Positions 19,840 to 31,814 of a DNA stretch of 64,000 bases are shown here, one piece after another. The notes below the pieces were generated by a model. That model ran no database searches, was not told where the DNA came from, and saw nothing but the letters and a program-made list of their open reading frames with translations. Source of the stretch: Symbiodinium natans (taxonomy: Eukaryota; Sar; Dinophyceae; Suessiales; Symbiodiniaceae). The position numbers were made by a program, and so were the translations under genes. Each line of letters opens with the position of its first letter. Positions within the stretch are counted from its first letter, which is position 1. The stretch is taken from positions 361,374-425,373 of the forward strand of contig CAJNDS010002098.1 of assembly GCA_905221605.1 (NCBI GenBank). The letters run 5' to 3'.

Positions 19840-22450
19840 TTCTAAGTCCAGGCAGGGCTTTCGAGTCCTGCAGCCTGGCAGGGCTTTAGGACACCGTAGC
19901 GCAGGCGGTTTGAGGGGCTTGCGGCTTGCGGGCTTCAGTGATGGCTGTTTTGGGGTTTGGCCAAGGGGCCAAACTTTATGTGAAGTTGACGCATGGGTGC
20001 GATCTCCCAATAGGAAGTTCATAGATGCAATGCCGAGGAATCTCCGAGAATGGGGCCCATGTTAGCTTCAGCACCAAGGGTTTGGGTTGGGTTTACGGTG
20101 TAGGCTAGGGCGTCTAGAAGGTCTAGTGACGTTGTGGGCTTGGGAGGGGAACCTAGCCTCGAACCAAACCCAAAAGCCTCCAAGCCTGACCCGGAACCCC
20201 TTGACTCCGTTAAACCCTGAAGTCGGAACCTCAAAGAGTCCTGAGAGGTGCTGATAAAAAAAAAACTGCCGTAGAGTGTGCCAACTCGCAGAATGCAGCA
20301 TGGAGGCTTCAGGTCTCAGGCCTATAGGGTCACTAGGGCCATGTGAGACCGATCTCTCTCGCAGATCCACTCTTAACAGTGACGGGGCCATAGTTACACA
20401 ATGGATCAGTTAAGTTCGCAACAAAGTGCATTCGTTGACTCTGATAAACCCCTTCAAAGAATATGTTTGCACTCAACCCGAAGCGCTAGTTTAGCCAGGA
20501 CACGGCCTCTCCCTGCCATATCCTGCAGCGCTTGTGATTTGGCTTTTAGAGGCGCGCGGGTCTGATCCAGTTTAAAAAGTTCCAGGCAACACTCCACCCT
20601 GAAGCAGCACTACACCCTGAAGCCTAACTCTGACCCTTAAAGGCCGTAGAGTCCAAACTACAAGATTCCGACAACCCAGGTTTTAAACATTCTGACAAGC
20701 TATAGACCTTAATCAAAGCAGCCATTGACTGCCCGTCTCTACTCCATGTGTCCATGTGTCGCGGCGAACGGGATGCTGCCCTCAAAGGTTACAGGGTGCC
20801 CAATGAGATCATCGGCTTGGGACATAGGCGCATTACACTTGTGCAGACAGGATGACACTGCATGGAGGCCATTCAATCATCATGTCTTCCCTTGGTCTCA
20901 GAGGAAAGCCACGGAAGTTGATGGGGGGTTGGGGACGTGTCGTTTTCACAGGCCAGTATTTCAGCTTCTGGTGTCTTTGCTCAGTCTGGCGCGCTTGTTT
21001 GCCTTCTTGGTTGCTTGGCTTCAGGTGAACGCCGCGACGAGTCATCTACAAGTCCTACAAGTCTTTAGGAGGAGTTCCTCTTCTTCGTGCACTGAGGATT
21101 GCAAGCGGGCAGAGACGGCTTCAAGCCGGGATACTTGAACCCCGACTACTGGCTACAGTGGCTGGAAACTTGCTGTGACACTGGGAAACGCGACCTCGCA
21201 ACAACCTACAAGCTCGACAAACCCTGGAAACACAGGCCCAACCCCAAATCGCCCGCCCTAAAAACCATCCACCTCCCAGCCTTCAAGACCCATATCATCC
21301 TCAACTCAATTGCGAACGCCGCAAGGCAGAGCCTCATTCCCGGCGCAAGAGCTTGCGTTCCAGGCAAGGTCGCTGCCGCAGCTTTTGCCTGGGCACAATG
21401 GTACTCTGGGCTTCGGGGCGTTGGGAGGTTGAGAACTTGAACCCTCGTTGGGCTTGACGTATTGCGTTTGGAAGGCACTTCGAGCTCGGATTTCAGGTTC
21501 CGAGTTTTGGGGAATAGTGTGCAGGTTTTGCGGATGGACGTGTTGTAAGAACTTACATGGTACAACTGCTGACGACTTGTTAGTTGTTGCTGGAACCCTT
21601 CAAGCACTGTCGACCTTTCATTCTCAGAGATGCGAAGGCTCTCTGCGGCACAGCTGACCGAAATGCACTCAATGGGAACACGACTTCACAATTTGCGCTC
21701 AACCAGTCGCTCGGTTTTGCGCCAATATGAGCGAAACCCTTCACTCGTAAGCCTCGGACCAAACCTTGAACACAAACCGTCACGCATGGACGACACGCGG
21801 TCACAAGCATTCCTTTGGCGAACATGCCCAAAACACTCGTGCGGCTCGTGCGGCGTTTTGATTTCTCTGCACCACACATACTGCACCAGGATGTTCGACG
21901 CTTCTGGAACAAGACTTAATACTTGCCGCAAAACCCAACCGGCAGCGAAAGTCCCAAACCCTGAATTTAAAAGCTAGCTTTAGGTGATCTTGAAAGCATG
22001 CTTTTTTCCATCTCCCAGAAAACGACCAGCCAAAAATAAGGCGCCCTAACCAGGTGGTTAAAGTTCGCCGGTGCTCCTGCTGCCATGGTGCGGATTGTTC
22101 GGATTTATGGTTGGGCTTGATGTGGCGTGGAGTGGGAATTGGTTCAAAAGACTGCTCCTCTTCCGCTGTGGAGTGGATTGAGCTGGGCTCAGGAGAGGGA
22201 CAAAGAACAGAAGAAGCCAGCAGCAAAAGCAGAGGAGGGCTGTGTCCAACTACCTTTAACTCTTTCTGCCCCTCACATAGGCAGACGGGAGGACTTCAAA
22301 TACAATGGAACAGACACAAAACTCTTTCAGCTTCTTTGAAATTTAGGTAAGGTTACAACAGGTCAGCTTGCGCGAAGCGCACAATTTGCAAACATTTGGG
22401 GGCATCGACACTGTACAGGAAACGCCAAAAAACTTCTGCAGATTCCTGGA
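19840..22450. other. No confident gene
   Basis: A 2.6-kb stretch without telomere-like arrays. Open frames of 60-140 codons occur on both strands, but none has a recognisable domain or paired splice borders. Confidence 0.35.
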
Positions 22451-22703
22451 CTAGACTACACGCCTGACACTATCACACAAGACCAATATTATGAGTTCTT
22501 CAATTATTGAAAACCCTAACTCCATCTCAATCCATGCAAGTGATTGGTTGCTTGCTTCACTCATGTCAGGCTTGCGGTTCAATGCTAGCGTTGCCAAGGC
22601 ACATGCTCTGCAAGCGCAAACTGAACCATTGCCTGGCGTCCATGACTGGGCTCTTGCACTTACAGTGATTATTCGCGCGCGGCGGACGCCTGAGGCGAGC
22701 ACT

Positions 22704-22778
22704 TACCAAGCAACCACAGCAATTCGATAACTAATGCAATACCATTCCGAATCAAAGAAAAGCAGAAGGCTAAGCACA
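22704..22778 (-). CDS. Possible transmembrane exon
   Basis: Minus frame TSLCLAFCFSLIRNGIALV then IELLWLL ending at a GTAAGT donor (22698-22703). It could be one membrane helix. Two other frames are open, and the nearby GTAAGT at 22660 competes. Confidence 0.4.
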
Positions 22779-22961
22779 AGCTGGTGCTAATGCCCCAGCC
22801 ACAAACAAAGTTTCGGAAACAATAGGGCGGACCTTCTGCTCTGTCCGGTCGATGTCAACGCGCTTGACTCGTCCGTACACCTTAGCCAACACGAGGCCTT
22901 TGCCTCTCGCCGAGGACGCCTACTAAACATCCTTAGACCGAACAACAAGACAGACCACTAG

Positions 22962-23047
22962 ATGGGGGTTTCCGAATTAGGGGTACCTTGTAAGCGAATC
23001 CTACTATTTGGGGGTCTATCTTCGGGGTCCCATATTTCGTAAATCCC
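22962..23047. repeat. Short dispersed repeat, GGGTTTCCGAATTAGGG family
   Basis: 86 bp with imperfect inverted ends (GGGGGTTTCCGAA against GGGGATTTACGAA) and the core GAATCCTACTATTTGGGGG. Related copies lie near 34711-34806 and 31458-31565. Degenerate ones lie near 849-955 and 57545-57610. Confidence 0.65.
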
Positions 23048-23127
23048 CATATTCACTAGCTCTCAAACCCAAGGCCTCGCAGCCGGGCGTTCCGAAAGAA
23101 TTGAGAAGACGTTTGGCGTCGCTCTCA

Positions 23128-23151
23128 GTCACGCAACTTCATGAACTCATC
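23128..23151 (-). CDS. Exon piece downstream of introner copy 3
   Basis: Minus sequence encoding DEFMKLRD next to the element; joined to 23258-23280 it gives YTLNTDEFMKLRD. A TGA or a GA donor follows. Confidence 0.5.
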
Positions 23152-23257
23152 TTGGGATGTGCTTCTTATACTAAAAAAACCTTGATAGGGATTACAATAA
23201 TAATAGGGGTACCAGAATCCCTATTACGCATTGTTAGTATAAGGGGGAACATCCCAA
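23152..23257. mobile_element. Introner-like TIR element, copy 3
   Basis: 106 bp, TTGGGATGTG...GGAACATCCCAA, flanked by AACTCATC (23144-23151) and AACTCGTC (23258-23265), 7 of 8 matching. The central part is more diverged than in the other copies. Confidence 0.85.
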
Positions 23258-23280
23258 AACTCGTCTGTGTTGAGGGTATA
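23258..23280 (-). CDS. Exon piece upstream of introner copy 3
   Basis: After a GGCTAG acceptor the minus strand encodes YTLNTDE and is interrupted by the element inside the target duplicate. Confidence 0.5.
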
Positions 23281-23546
23281 CTAGCCGCGGTTTCCGTCAC
23301 ATAAACCTACGTTGACACTCGTTATCGAAATCCTCGGTCTTGCCTCGACATCATCGAAAGCTACGAGGACGTTAGCTGGGTAACTGGGTTGGTTCCCTGC
23401 GCTAGAGTTGGACGCGGACTTGTTGCCGAATGACTTGGACATCTCTCAAGCAAGTGAGCTTCTGCACGCACCAAAACCTTGCAGAAAGCCCTAAACTCCA
23501 AAACCCTAAGCCCTAAGTCCTAAACCCTAGACACTAAACCCCCCAC

Positions 23547-23607
23547 AGTATTCTGCCACTCCAAGCATTCGTGGCTTTCGTACCACACGGCGAGACTGTC
23601 CAGATCC
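23547..23607 (-). CDS. Host-gene exon, unknown domain
   Basis: Minus exon between CTCTGCAG and a GTGGGG donor encoding DLDSLAVWYESHECLEWQNT. It is bracketed by inverted telomere-like blocks (23481-23540 and 23648-23770). Rich in Trp and acidic residues; no family recognised. Confidence 0.6.
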
Positions 23608-23647
23608 CTGCAGAGACCCTTAAGATCTCAGTTTCTCGCTTCTGGGC

Positions 23648-23770
23648 AAGGTTTAGGGTTTAGGGTTTAGGGTTTAGGGTTTAGGGTTTAGGGTTTAGGG
23701 TTTAGGGCTTAGGGCTTAGGGCTTAGGGTTTGGGGTTTTAAGGTTTTAAGGTTTAGGGTTTAGGGTTTAG
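23648..23770. repeat. Interstitial telomere-like block (TTTAGGG)
   Basis: About 17 units, the first eight perfect, then GCTTAGG and TTTAAGG variants. Confidence 0.95.
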
Positions 23771-24127
23771 CCCGAAGTCCACAAGTCCGAAGAGCCGCCA
23801 ACCCAACCAACCGCGCTGAGGACGTCACAGAAAAAATGGAGGCCAGGTCATCCTCTTTCATGATGTCCGGCCTCACTTGGAGGTTCAGGGTACTTCTAAC
23901 CCAAATATAAGTGTAGTTAAAGGTTAAAACCCACTTATCAGCCCCTGAAGTACCCTAAGTAGGGGTAGGACCTTTGGGGGCATCTTTGTCGGTGGCTTCT
24001 GTCGGCGTATAGGCCTTGCAGTACCTCATGGAGCCGCATCTTGAACACTTCTGAACTGCTAAACCTAAACCCTAAGCCCTACACACCCGAAACCCTAAAC
24101 CCTAAACCCTGCTAAACCCCCTAATTT

Positions 24128-24212
24128 CTCCCATCTGGTGCATGCCAGGGTGCCCACCGTGAACCCAATAACAGACTCAACCCACGCTCGGCCTATACAG
24201 CCGTACGCGGCC
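24128..24212 (-). CDS. Host-gene exon, hydrophobic
   Basis: After a CTTAG acceptor the minus strand encodes AAYGCIGRAWVESVIGFT then VGTLACTRWEK. The VIGFTVGTLACT run could be a membrane segment. Flanked by inverted telomere-like blocks (24058-24125, 24220-24272). The exact donor is unclear. Confidence 0.5.
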
Positions 24213-24441
24213 CTAAGCATGGGTTTAGGGTTTAGGGTTTAGGATTTAGGATTTAAGGTTTAGGGTTTAGGGACCTAACATTCATTCAGGCCCATCAAAC
24301 TTTGACAGGGCTCTCTCCCAACTGCCGGGATGAAGGCCCCCCAAGCCTCAGAAAGCCTTTATCTCTGCAATGGGGTGCCAAGGACATGCGTGCCCCAGGT
24401 GAGGCCAACTCTGCAAGGAACCCCATCGGCAGCCAAGCGTT

Positions 24442-24463
24442 GGGGGGGGGGGGGGGGGGGGGG
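24442..24463. repeat. Poly-G tract (22)
   Basis: The longest of five G runs in the window (22 uninterrupted G). Confidence 0.95.
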
Positions 24464-25243
24464 CATCTTGCCAAGAAGTGATCAGCAGGACTCACAAGGT
24501 GCTCAGCACCTGGTGACCTTCCGGGGGGGTTCTTTCTCATGAGGACCGTAGTGGCCTCGAGTAGTCAGATGTGATCTGCTTCAGTAGTGGGGCTACGCCA
24601 CCATCGAGTTTCTCATGAGGACTCTCAGCAACTGTCCAGGGGCTTGCTAAAGCCCTGCGACCAAAACCCAAGTCCAAAAACTCTATGTAGATGACGAGCT
24701 CCAAACCATCAACCCTCCCTCCCGTACCCCTGATGAGGCCGTCCCAATCCGACCGTGCATGCCGAGTGCAGGACACGGGTGAAACCATTACCACAGCCCT
24801 GCCACGCGAGCTTGGGCGGGCTCCAGGCGTGTATATTGATTCGGGATGATTTGGGTTGAGGACTTCTGACAACATAAGCCCTGTCCGATTGCTGATTTCC
24901 AAAAAGCCGGTAGGCTAGCAATTGAGACTTCTGGGAAGGTGCGGGACTGCAGGGAGTATGGGGGGTCAAGGCTTATAAGAGCTTGTTCCGGACAGTAAAA
25001 AACGCCCACTACAAAGAGCCAACGGAAGATTCCAGTACTTCTTTTTGAATGTGCCAAGCGATGGCTGGAGTTTGGTGCAAGCAGTTTAGGCAGTTTAGGG
25101 CCGGGGCTGGGGACATGGGCTCCGCTTGCCACATTGAAGCCATGGTCCAAACCGTCCGCCGTGCCCCTCTCCACAGAAACGACACACAAATGCAATCGCG
25201 GAATTTGTATCCCAATGCAAGAACAACCCCCATGCCGAACAAC

Positions 25244-25314
25244 TAACTCCATCTCTCGACGCTGGTCCCGAAGCCTCCGCATGAGTAGAGCATCGTGTGT
25301 CAACTCAGAGGGCC
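25244..25314 (-). CDS. Host-gene exon, charged helix
   Basis: After an AAAAG acceptor that lies inside the target duplicate of introner copy 4, the minus strand encodes PSELTHDALLMRRLRDQR then REMEL to a GTTGTT donor. It is a strongly charged, coiled-coil-like helix. The exon upstream at 25514-25582 is similar in style. Confidence 0.6.
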
Positions 25315-25320
25315 CTTTTC

Positions 25321-25487
25321 TTGGGGTTTCGCCCCCTGATACTAGCAGTCCTTCAAAGGGAGTATAGTACGCCCTAGTCTTATCCCTCTTAAGGACTGTT
25401 AGAAAAAAGCTCCTTAATAGGGAGTATAGTACCCCTTGCTACAATCCCTATTCAGGACTGCTAGTATAAGGGGGGGGAACATCCCAA
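25321..25487. mobile_element. Introner-like TIR element, copy 4 (internally duplicated)
   Basis: 167 bp, TTGGGG...GGAACATCCCAA, flanked by a perfect 8-bp duplicate CCCTTTTC (25313-25320 and 25488-25495). The inner half (CTCCTTNANAGGGAGTATAGTAC) occurs twice, so two elements or one tandemly extended element are fused. It makes up most of the interval between exons 25514-25582 and 25244-25314. Confidence 0.9.
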
Positions 25488-25513
25488 CCCTTTTCTACAA
25501 AGAGTAAGACAGC

Positions 25514-25582
25514 CTCGGGTCGTCAGCCCGATCTTCCAGCCGCTGGTGCCAGCGGCGGCTCTGCTCGTGGACGATTCGCAGC
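25514..25582 (-). CDS. Host-gene exon, charged helix
   Basis: After a GACTTCAG acceptor the minus strand encodes LRIVHEQSRRWHQRLEDR then ADDPR before a GC donor. The exact phase join to 25244-25314 was not resolved. Telomere-like repeats lie just upstream (25590-25648). Confidence 0.55.
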
Positions 25583-26477
25583 CTGAAGTCACCCGAAACC
25601 CTAAACCCTACCTAAACTCTAAACCCTAAACCCTAAACCCTAAACCTCACATAGAGAGCAAGTTCGGCCTTTTGAGTTCTTTCAGAAATTGGCGCGAAGC
25701 CTTACGATGGCCGTCCAGGCTGGGAACTGAATCGAGGGATTTTTTGGATCTTAAGTTTCAAGAGGGCCTTCCTCCGTTCGATACTTAGGGTGTGGCTGTT
25801 GTGGGCTTTCATTTCGGGTTCCGCGCGCCAAGGCTTCTGCAACGTCCACTACGACATGATCTGCAACCGTGCATGCTCGATTGGATAAGGTTTCGCGAGA
25901 GAATTTACCCAGCTGTTCAGCATGTCTCTGCAGATCTGATGGCTGGATTTCAAGAGTTGTCGTACTGCGTGGCAATGTAGGATTCAACGCCGCTCCCACG
26001 ATCCTGACTCTTTTTTCCTGTGATTGGGGAACGCCGTCGCATGTAGGAGACCAGAAGGACCTAAAAGGCCCTAAACCCCAAGCAGCAGCCCTGAAGCGGC
26101 GATGAAGTCACCCAAGCCCAAACGCATCCCCCCCCTAAACCGGAGCCTCCCAAATCGGACTCCCATATGCACAACCAAGGCTGCACAACCTTAAGGCTGG
26201 GGCTTCTCTATCCGGTCCAGCATGATGGTGATCGTCTCGTCGACCTTCCCAGAACTTCAGGAGTGGGCTTTGCGACTTTATGGGCCTTCTGCCGATGTCA
26301 AAACTCTAGGTGGCTCCAGAGGGGGCTGTTTCAGAAAGAGGGGGTCTCGTTGTCGGTTGCGTTGCTTTCGGGCTAGTAGGTTGAGGGCTTCGAATGTATA
26401 GGATTCTTTTGAGGTTAAACGGTTAAATGTATAGGGTTTCGGGTGTAGGGTTTAGGGCCACGTGGCCACAAACCAGC

Positions 26478-26531
26478 CTCCTTGGTTCGGATGCTGTCGA
26501 CCTGCTGCAGTATCTCCAGCCTCGGAGCAAT
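26478..26531 (-). CDS. Host-gene exon, helical
   Basis: Exactly 18 codons on minus between an ACGGAAG acceptor and a GC donor (GAG-GCTGGT): IAPRLEILQQVDSIRTKE. Phase 0 at both ends; telomere-like blocks on both sides. Confidence 0.6.
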
Positions 26532-26619
26532 CTTCCGTTAGGGTTTAGGGTTTGGGGTTTACAGTTTTCACAAGAGTTTGGGGTTTAGGGTTTCGGATTT
26601 AGGGTTTAGGGTAACCATG

Positions 26620-27960
26620 CTGCAATGCAACAATCCCGAAACTGCGTGGATACACCTCTGAGTGTAAGTTCGGGAAATATCCAAACAGCCCCTCCCCAAA
26701 CTGAGGTGAAGGGCTTTGAGTTGGAGCCTTGAAGCGCGCATGGGGTTTTTGGAGCTTGGTTTCGGGGATGGGCCAATTGCTTTGCACATTGCCCTGCCTT
26801 AGCATGTAGGGATCGCCATGAAACATGAAACGCGTTTGGTTCATCCTAAACCTAACCCCATTAAAGTTGGCCGTTGAAAAGATGGGGCGTCCCAGGCTCA
26901 GGCCGGAGAAATCCTGAGCCCCCGCAGCCCCTCAGCCATTACTGTGCTCACAGCGATCAAAATCAAAATAGAACTTCACACAGCAGAGCCCCGAAACCCT
27001 AAACCCTAAACCCTAAACCCTCAACTTCGAAGTCCCTAAAGCCACCCAAACCCAGCATTCCTCGGCCCAGGACTGATTCGCATCGCCGATCCTGGCTTCA
27101 GGGCCCCAGGAACACCGCCCCCCTACTTTGATGAACAGTTCCCTAAGCCTGTATCCTGAAGGCTTAGGGTTTAGGGAGTGGGAATTAGGAAGGGTTTAGG
27201 GTGAACCCTGACTAAACCAGTTCCGCAGCCAAGCGGGCTCTCCAAGCCCTCGGAGGTTTCATGCGCTGTCTCTAAAGCTGCCTGTGTCTGGCATCGGCTT
27301 GCAGCATTCTCTGGCTGAAGTGCGAATAGCACAACAAGGCAGCGACGCCTGGCAGCTGTACCGAGACCTCCCACGCCCTCCCCCAACCCGGAGTTCTGCA
27401 GGTGCCCCCTTTTCGCCAAGCCAATCTCAGTGCGGACTGGGGCCTCTTGTGAGGAGGCGCATCCTACGGTAGGGGAGATGGGCGACCTATTTGGCCTAAG
27501 GCAAAAGGGAGAGGCCTCAGAAGACCAAGAGGAGCTCCTTACGCTCTTTCGGCTCCGAGCCTTGTTGTAACGAGGTAGTTGAAATTGTTGCCGAGCAACT
27601 TTGCCACCTCCCGAGTTCCGGGGCGTGGGGTTCGGGCTCAAGCGGACTCAAGCAGATTCTAGCTTTCACTGGGTGTTCGGGACAAGTTTTGGAGGTTTGA
27701 GGTCCGTGGCGCACGTTGGGATTGAGGTCTTCCTCGCCTGCCCAGCTTGAGGACTGGTTTAGGGTTTAGGGTTGAGGGTTTAGGGTTCAGGGTTGAGGAC
27801 ATGCTGCATCTCCCACGCAACTGTCAGCAGACAGAGCCCGTGCTAGTGCCGGAGAAGCCCCCAAGACCGCAATGCAGCTGGAAGACAAGCCCGGTACCCG
27901 AAGCCGCAAACTTGTAGGGCGAAAGTGGGTTCAAAGGTGTCTTAAGTCTAGGAAGCTTAC
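26620..27960. other. No confident gene
   Basis: Contains short telomere-like blocks (26994-27025, 27757-27805). Frames at 27171-27641 are open on both strands and could not be resolved. Confidence 0.35.
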
Positions 27961-27991
27961 CGAACTCGAGGACATCAAATTCAGGATAAGG
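27961..27991 (-). CDS. Possible micro-exon
   Basis: 31 bases on minus between a TACTTAG acceptor and a GTAAGC donor, encoding PYPEFDVLEF. Borders are good, but it is very short. Confidence 0.35.
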
Positions 27992-28454
27992 CTAAGTACA
28001 AGAAACTGAAACCACGAACTACATGGCAGCTTTGCCCTGAATTCTGAACCAAGTCAGATTTCGGCCCTCATGTTGGGGCCTCGCGCTCTTCAAAGCGTCT
28101 CCTGGAAGAACGCAACTCTCTCAAAACTGGGGCTCGGAAAGCTAAGTAGCAGAGCAGAAGGGTAGAGGGGTAGAGGCGTTGTGAAAGGGAGCCTGAAGCC
28201 CCTTCCGGCCTTAAGGTATCAAACCACGTTAGCTCAATCGTCTTGGGAGGGCAGCTGTGTGAACTGCTTTAAGCACTCTAGCTACTCATTGGTGGTGACG
28301 ATCGGGCCTCCTCTCGGCTCCCGGTGCCTAATTACCTTTGGAGGATTAGACATCACCTCAACAACGACCGGTTGACAAAACAACAAGGGGCCTGGCATGC
28401 CATTGTGCCCTTGCTTACGGTGCACGCCATGACTTCAAAGAGTGCTGCGTGGAG

Positions 28455-28617
28455 ATGGAGAGAGGGAGAGAGAAGGGAGAGAGAGGGAGAAAGAGGGAAG
28501 GAGAGGGAGAGAGGGAGAGAGAGGGAGAGAGAGGGAGAGAGAGGGAGAGAGGGAGAGAGAGGGAGAGAGAGGGAGAGAGAGGGAGAGAGAGGGAGAGAGA
28601 GGGAGAGAGAGTGAGAG
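28455..28617. repeat. GA-rich microsatellite
   Basis: About 160 bp of (GAGAGG)/(GAGA) units, almost pure purine on plus; every frame on both strands is open, so long open frames here are meaningless. A smaller related block lies at 29129-29168. Confidence 0.95.
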
Positions 28618-29527
28618 GGAAGAGGTATCATTGGCTATTGCCGCTGAAGCCCTAGCTCCCGAGGCCCGAAGCAAAAGCCCGCTTCAGCTGCTCCTGTCGA
28701 AACCCGAGCAGCAGACGTAGAACGAACTTTGTAGCGCCTTATCTGGTTGCATCTTTGGTGTTTAGGCGGCGGACTCAGGACGCATACGGTTTAGGAACTT
28801 TCTTCGGCATTTGTACCCTATGGCTGCCACGCCCAGCCCCCCCAACCACCCGCCCCAACAACCTTTAAATCACCTGGAACCTCCTGGAGCCCAAAGCTCC
28901 TAGACCCCTGAGACGCCACTTGATACAACCTGCACATCGCTAAACTCTTCCCAGGCGGCCAGTGGAATCCAAAGGCTTTTGAGCTCGTAGCTGACAGTAA
29001 ACAAGCTGACGAAAGAAATCGGTGGATAGGCATGCAATGGGCATAAGCTCCGAAAGCTGGACCTAGTCATCCGGCTACTCTTCAACCTCAAGTCAGCATC
29101 ACTTCGCCGCGGGATCTCGATACCAGAAGAGAGGGAGGGAGAGGGAGAGGGAGGGAGAGAGAGAGAGCCCACAAAAGAAGAGAAAGAGAAAGCTCATACG
29201 CTGCAAGCCTGAGTCCCGAAAAACCCTGGTGGGGTCTCGAGGCCACGGCATTGAAGTAGTCGGACTTCACGTCTTTGACCTTCAGCTTTGAGGCTCCCCA
29301 CACCGTGCCCGGTGAGAACCAACTTAGGGTTCGGGACGCTGGGCTGTAGGGCCCTCAGACTTAAGGAAGGCGACGTTTCACAAAGGCAAAGGCTGTAGGG
29401 CGTATAAGGTTTTACAGGGTAGGGCTGAAGGGGTTAGAGTTTACGGTTGAGGGTGTATGCTCTGGAAAGCAGCTTCGGGTTCAAGTCGGTTCAACCCCTG
29501 CCCGCAATGTTTAGTTGTGTACCTATC

Positions 29528-29627
29528 TTGGGATGTTCCCCCTTATACTAACAGTCCTTAATAGGGACTATAGTACCCCCTATTAAAATCCCTTTAGGGA
29601 CTGCTAGTACAAAGGGGAACATCCCAA
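29528..29627. mobile_element. Introner-like TIR element, copy 5
   Basis: 100 bp with the best-preserved ends (TTGGGATGTTCCCCCTTATA against GGGGAACATCCCAA). No clear 8-bp duplicate (TACCTATC left, TACTAGGT right). The left flank still ends in C, as in all copies. Confidence 0.85.
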
Positions 29628-31814
29628 TACTAGGTTCTTAATGCCCATGGGCCGGATTAAAGATTGATTCGGGAGGCACACACGTGTCAATGGGATGATT
29701 CCAAAGCACCGGAACCCACAAAAGCCCAACCGTCACAGTCCTAAAAGACCGCAACTAAACAACTGTATCCAAAACCCAAAGCAACTTCAGAATATACCAA
29801 CCAAGGCGCCTGTTTAAAGAGGTCGTGAAGCAAGGCGAAAAGTCTCAGCGTGCACCTCGGCAACGCTTGAGAAGCATCTTACGGTAGCTATCAACCCAAG
29901 ACCCAAGTCCTAAACCGCACACCCTAGATTCTCAACACCAATAGATGAAGGGTAGCGGAGGGAAACCATACTGCTGAGGCATGGCAGAGAAACCACTGCT
30001 GCAGCAAGGGAGATGAAACGACAGAGCCCACTCTGCAAAGAACAGCCGAACCACGAGGACAGCCTAGACACAACCCTCAAGAAACGGAAGTAACCGAAAC
30101 CTTCTCGATGATTTGCGAGTTACGCATGCCAGGATATGCCAGACTTTTTCAGTCTGGCCTTGCGGTGTGCAGTCGAATACTCCGAAAACCGAACGGATGG
30201 CAAGAAGCTCATCAGCTTCCGATCTAAAAAAACACTACGGGGTTTCGGCTTTTCAGGCTTTTGAGCTCAGGCAGGTTAGGGCTCTCCAAAAAACGTGGTG
30301 TTGAATGAGCAGCTTCCCCTGCGCTGAGCTGCCACTCCCTGAAAGTACACTGGCCGTCGAAACTTCCAAGCTCCCTCAACCCCTTGGAACGCAGCAGAGT
30401 ACACCTCCGTACCCTAAGCCACATCCTGGGCACGTTCCGAACCAGACTCAATGCAACCACACCTGACCCGAAGCGGTCACTCCTCACCCGATTCCCTGAT
30501 CCCAAGGTGCGTCCTCAACTGACAGAAGGCTGTGGGCGCGGCTTCTTGTACCACACCGTGGCCAAATCCTGGTACCCAGCTCAACCCCAAACCCGAAGGC
30601 GTCTACGTCTACGTCTGAGTTTGAGGTTTGGGGGATGAGGTCTGCGATGTCGTATGGCATTGGGGTGTGAAGGTTAATGGCCAGGAACATTCTGCCGGAA
30701 ATGGTGACCCTTTAGGTCGCTCGAACCATCACCACTAACGATATAAATGCACTTGTTCGCACCTAGTTCGATCGTGTGAAGCGCGTGTCGTGGATTTGCG
30801 ATGGTGTGCCGTCGGGTATTCCAAAGCTTTCTGGTAACTGCTTGCCGCTCGTTGAGCCAATTCAGGGCTCCCATAGCATCTGGTGCTGACGCGCAACTCA
30901 AAGACTCCAAGCCCAAGTTCTAGCCTGAAGCATGTCAAGTCGCTACTCCAGACTCCAGACCCTTCAGACAGGCTTAGGGTTTAAATGGTAGCTGTTAGTA
31001 GCTGTTAGCATCAAGTCGGCACGTGGAACTTGAAGCCAAGCTCGGAAGCCGCAGCAACCCCAAACCGCTCAACTACCTCCCATGAAGCCTGCGCCCTCTA
31101 CAGACGCCCTGGCTAAGGAAAGGAGCCGATGATGCCCGGTGATGCCCGATGACGCCCGATGACCCCCCGAGTGGCTTTGTCTAGGCCCCCTCTCTCTCAG
31201 AAGCCCGCCCTCACCTAAAAATCTGCCTCTGCTTTCGCGAGACAGCTCGGAGCAAGAGCGTCAAATTTTAGGTGGACTTGTATTCGCAGCCTTGGGGGCC
31301 CTTGGGCCTTGCCCACCCTTCAGTTAACTTCGGTCCTCGGGAGGTCCGTCGCGCCAGCCAAAGCGGAAAATCAGCATCCCGCCTGCAAGGAGCCTTGACC
31401 GAGAGCGCTTCGTGGCTTGTGCCCAACCGGATCCTTTTGAAGGTAAGGTTTTAAGGGTAGATTTGGGGGTTTCCGAAACCCATCGGGACCTTATTCGGGT
31501 CTTTATGAGAAGGGAATCCTACTATTTTGGGTTTGTTGCAGGGGTCTCTTATTCTCTTAAGCTCCCATTTTGTGGGCCTCAAGGCATTTTTCCTGAAATC
31601 CGACGCCCTCTTTGTGATGGCTTGTAGGTGAAGGGATCAGGAGCTTCGGGTGTGATTAAAGTATTCCGAAAACCTTCTGGACACACATCGGCTGCAGAAT
31701 TCCGAAAGCCATCACTGCCAAGAGGGCACCGGGTCAAGCCGAGCCAGAACTGCTTCACCAGCAGCGCCCAGACGCCATGCTGCTTACCTGGGGATCTCCC
31801 TCTTTCCTGTGAGG

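Noticed and set aside
28324-28720. Open frames of 70-96 codons on both strands
   Set aside because: They are translations of the GA microsatellite; every frame is open because the repeat lacks stop words.
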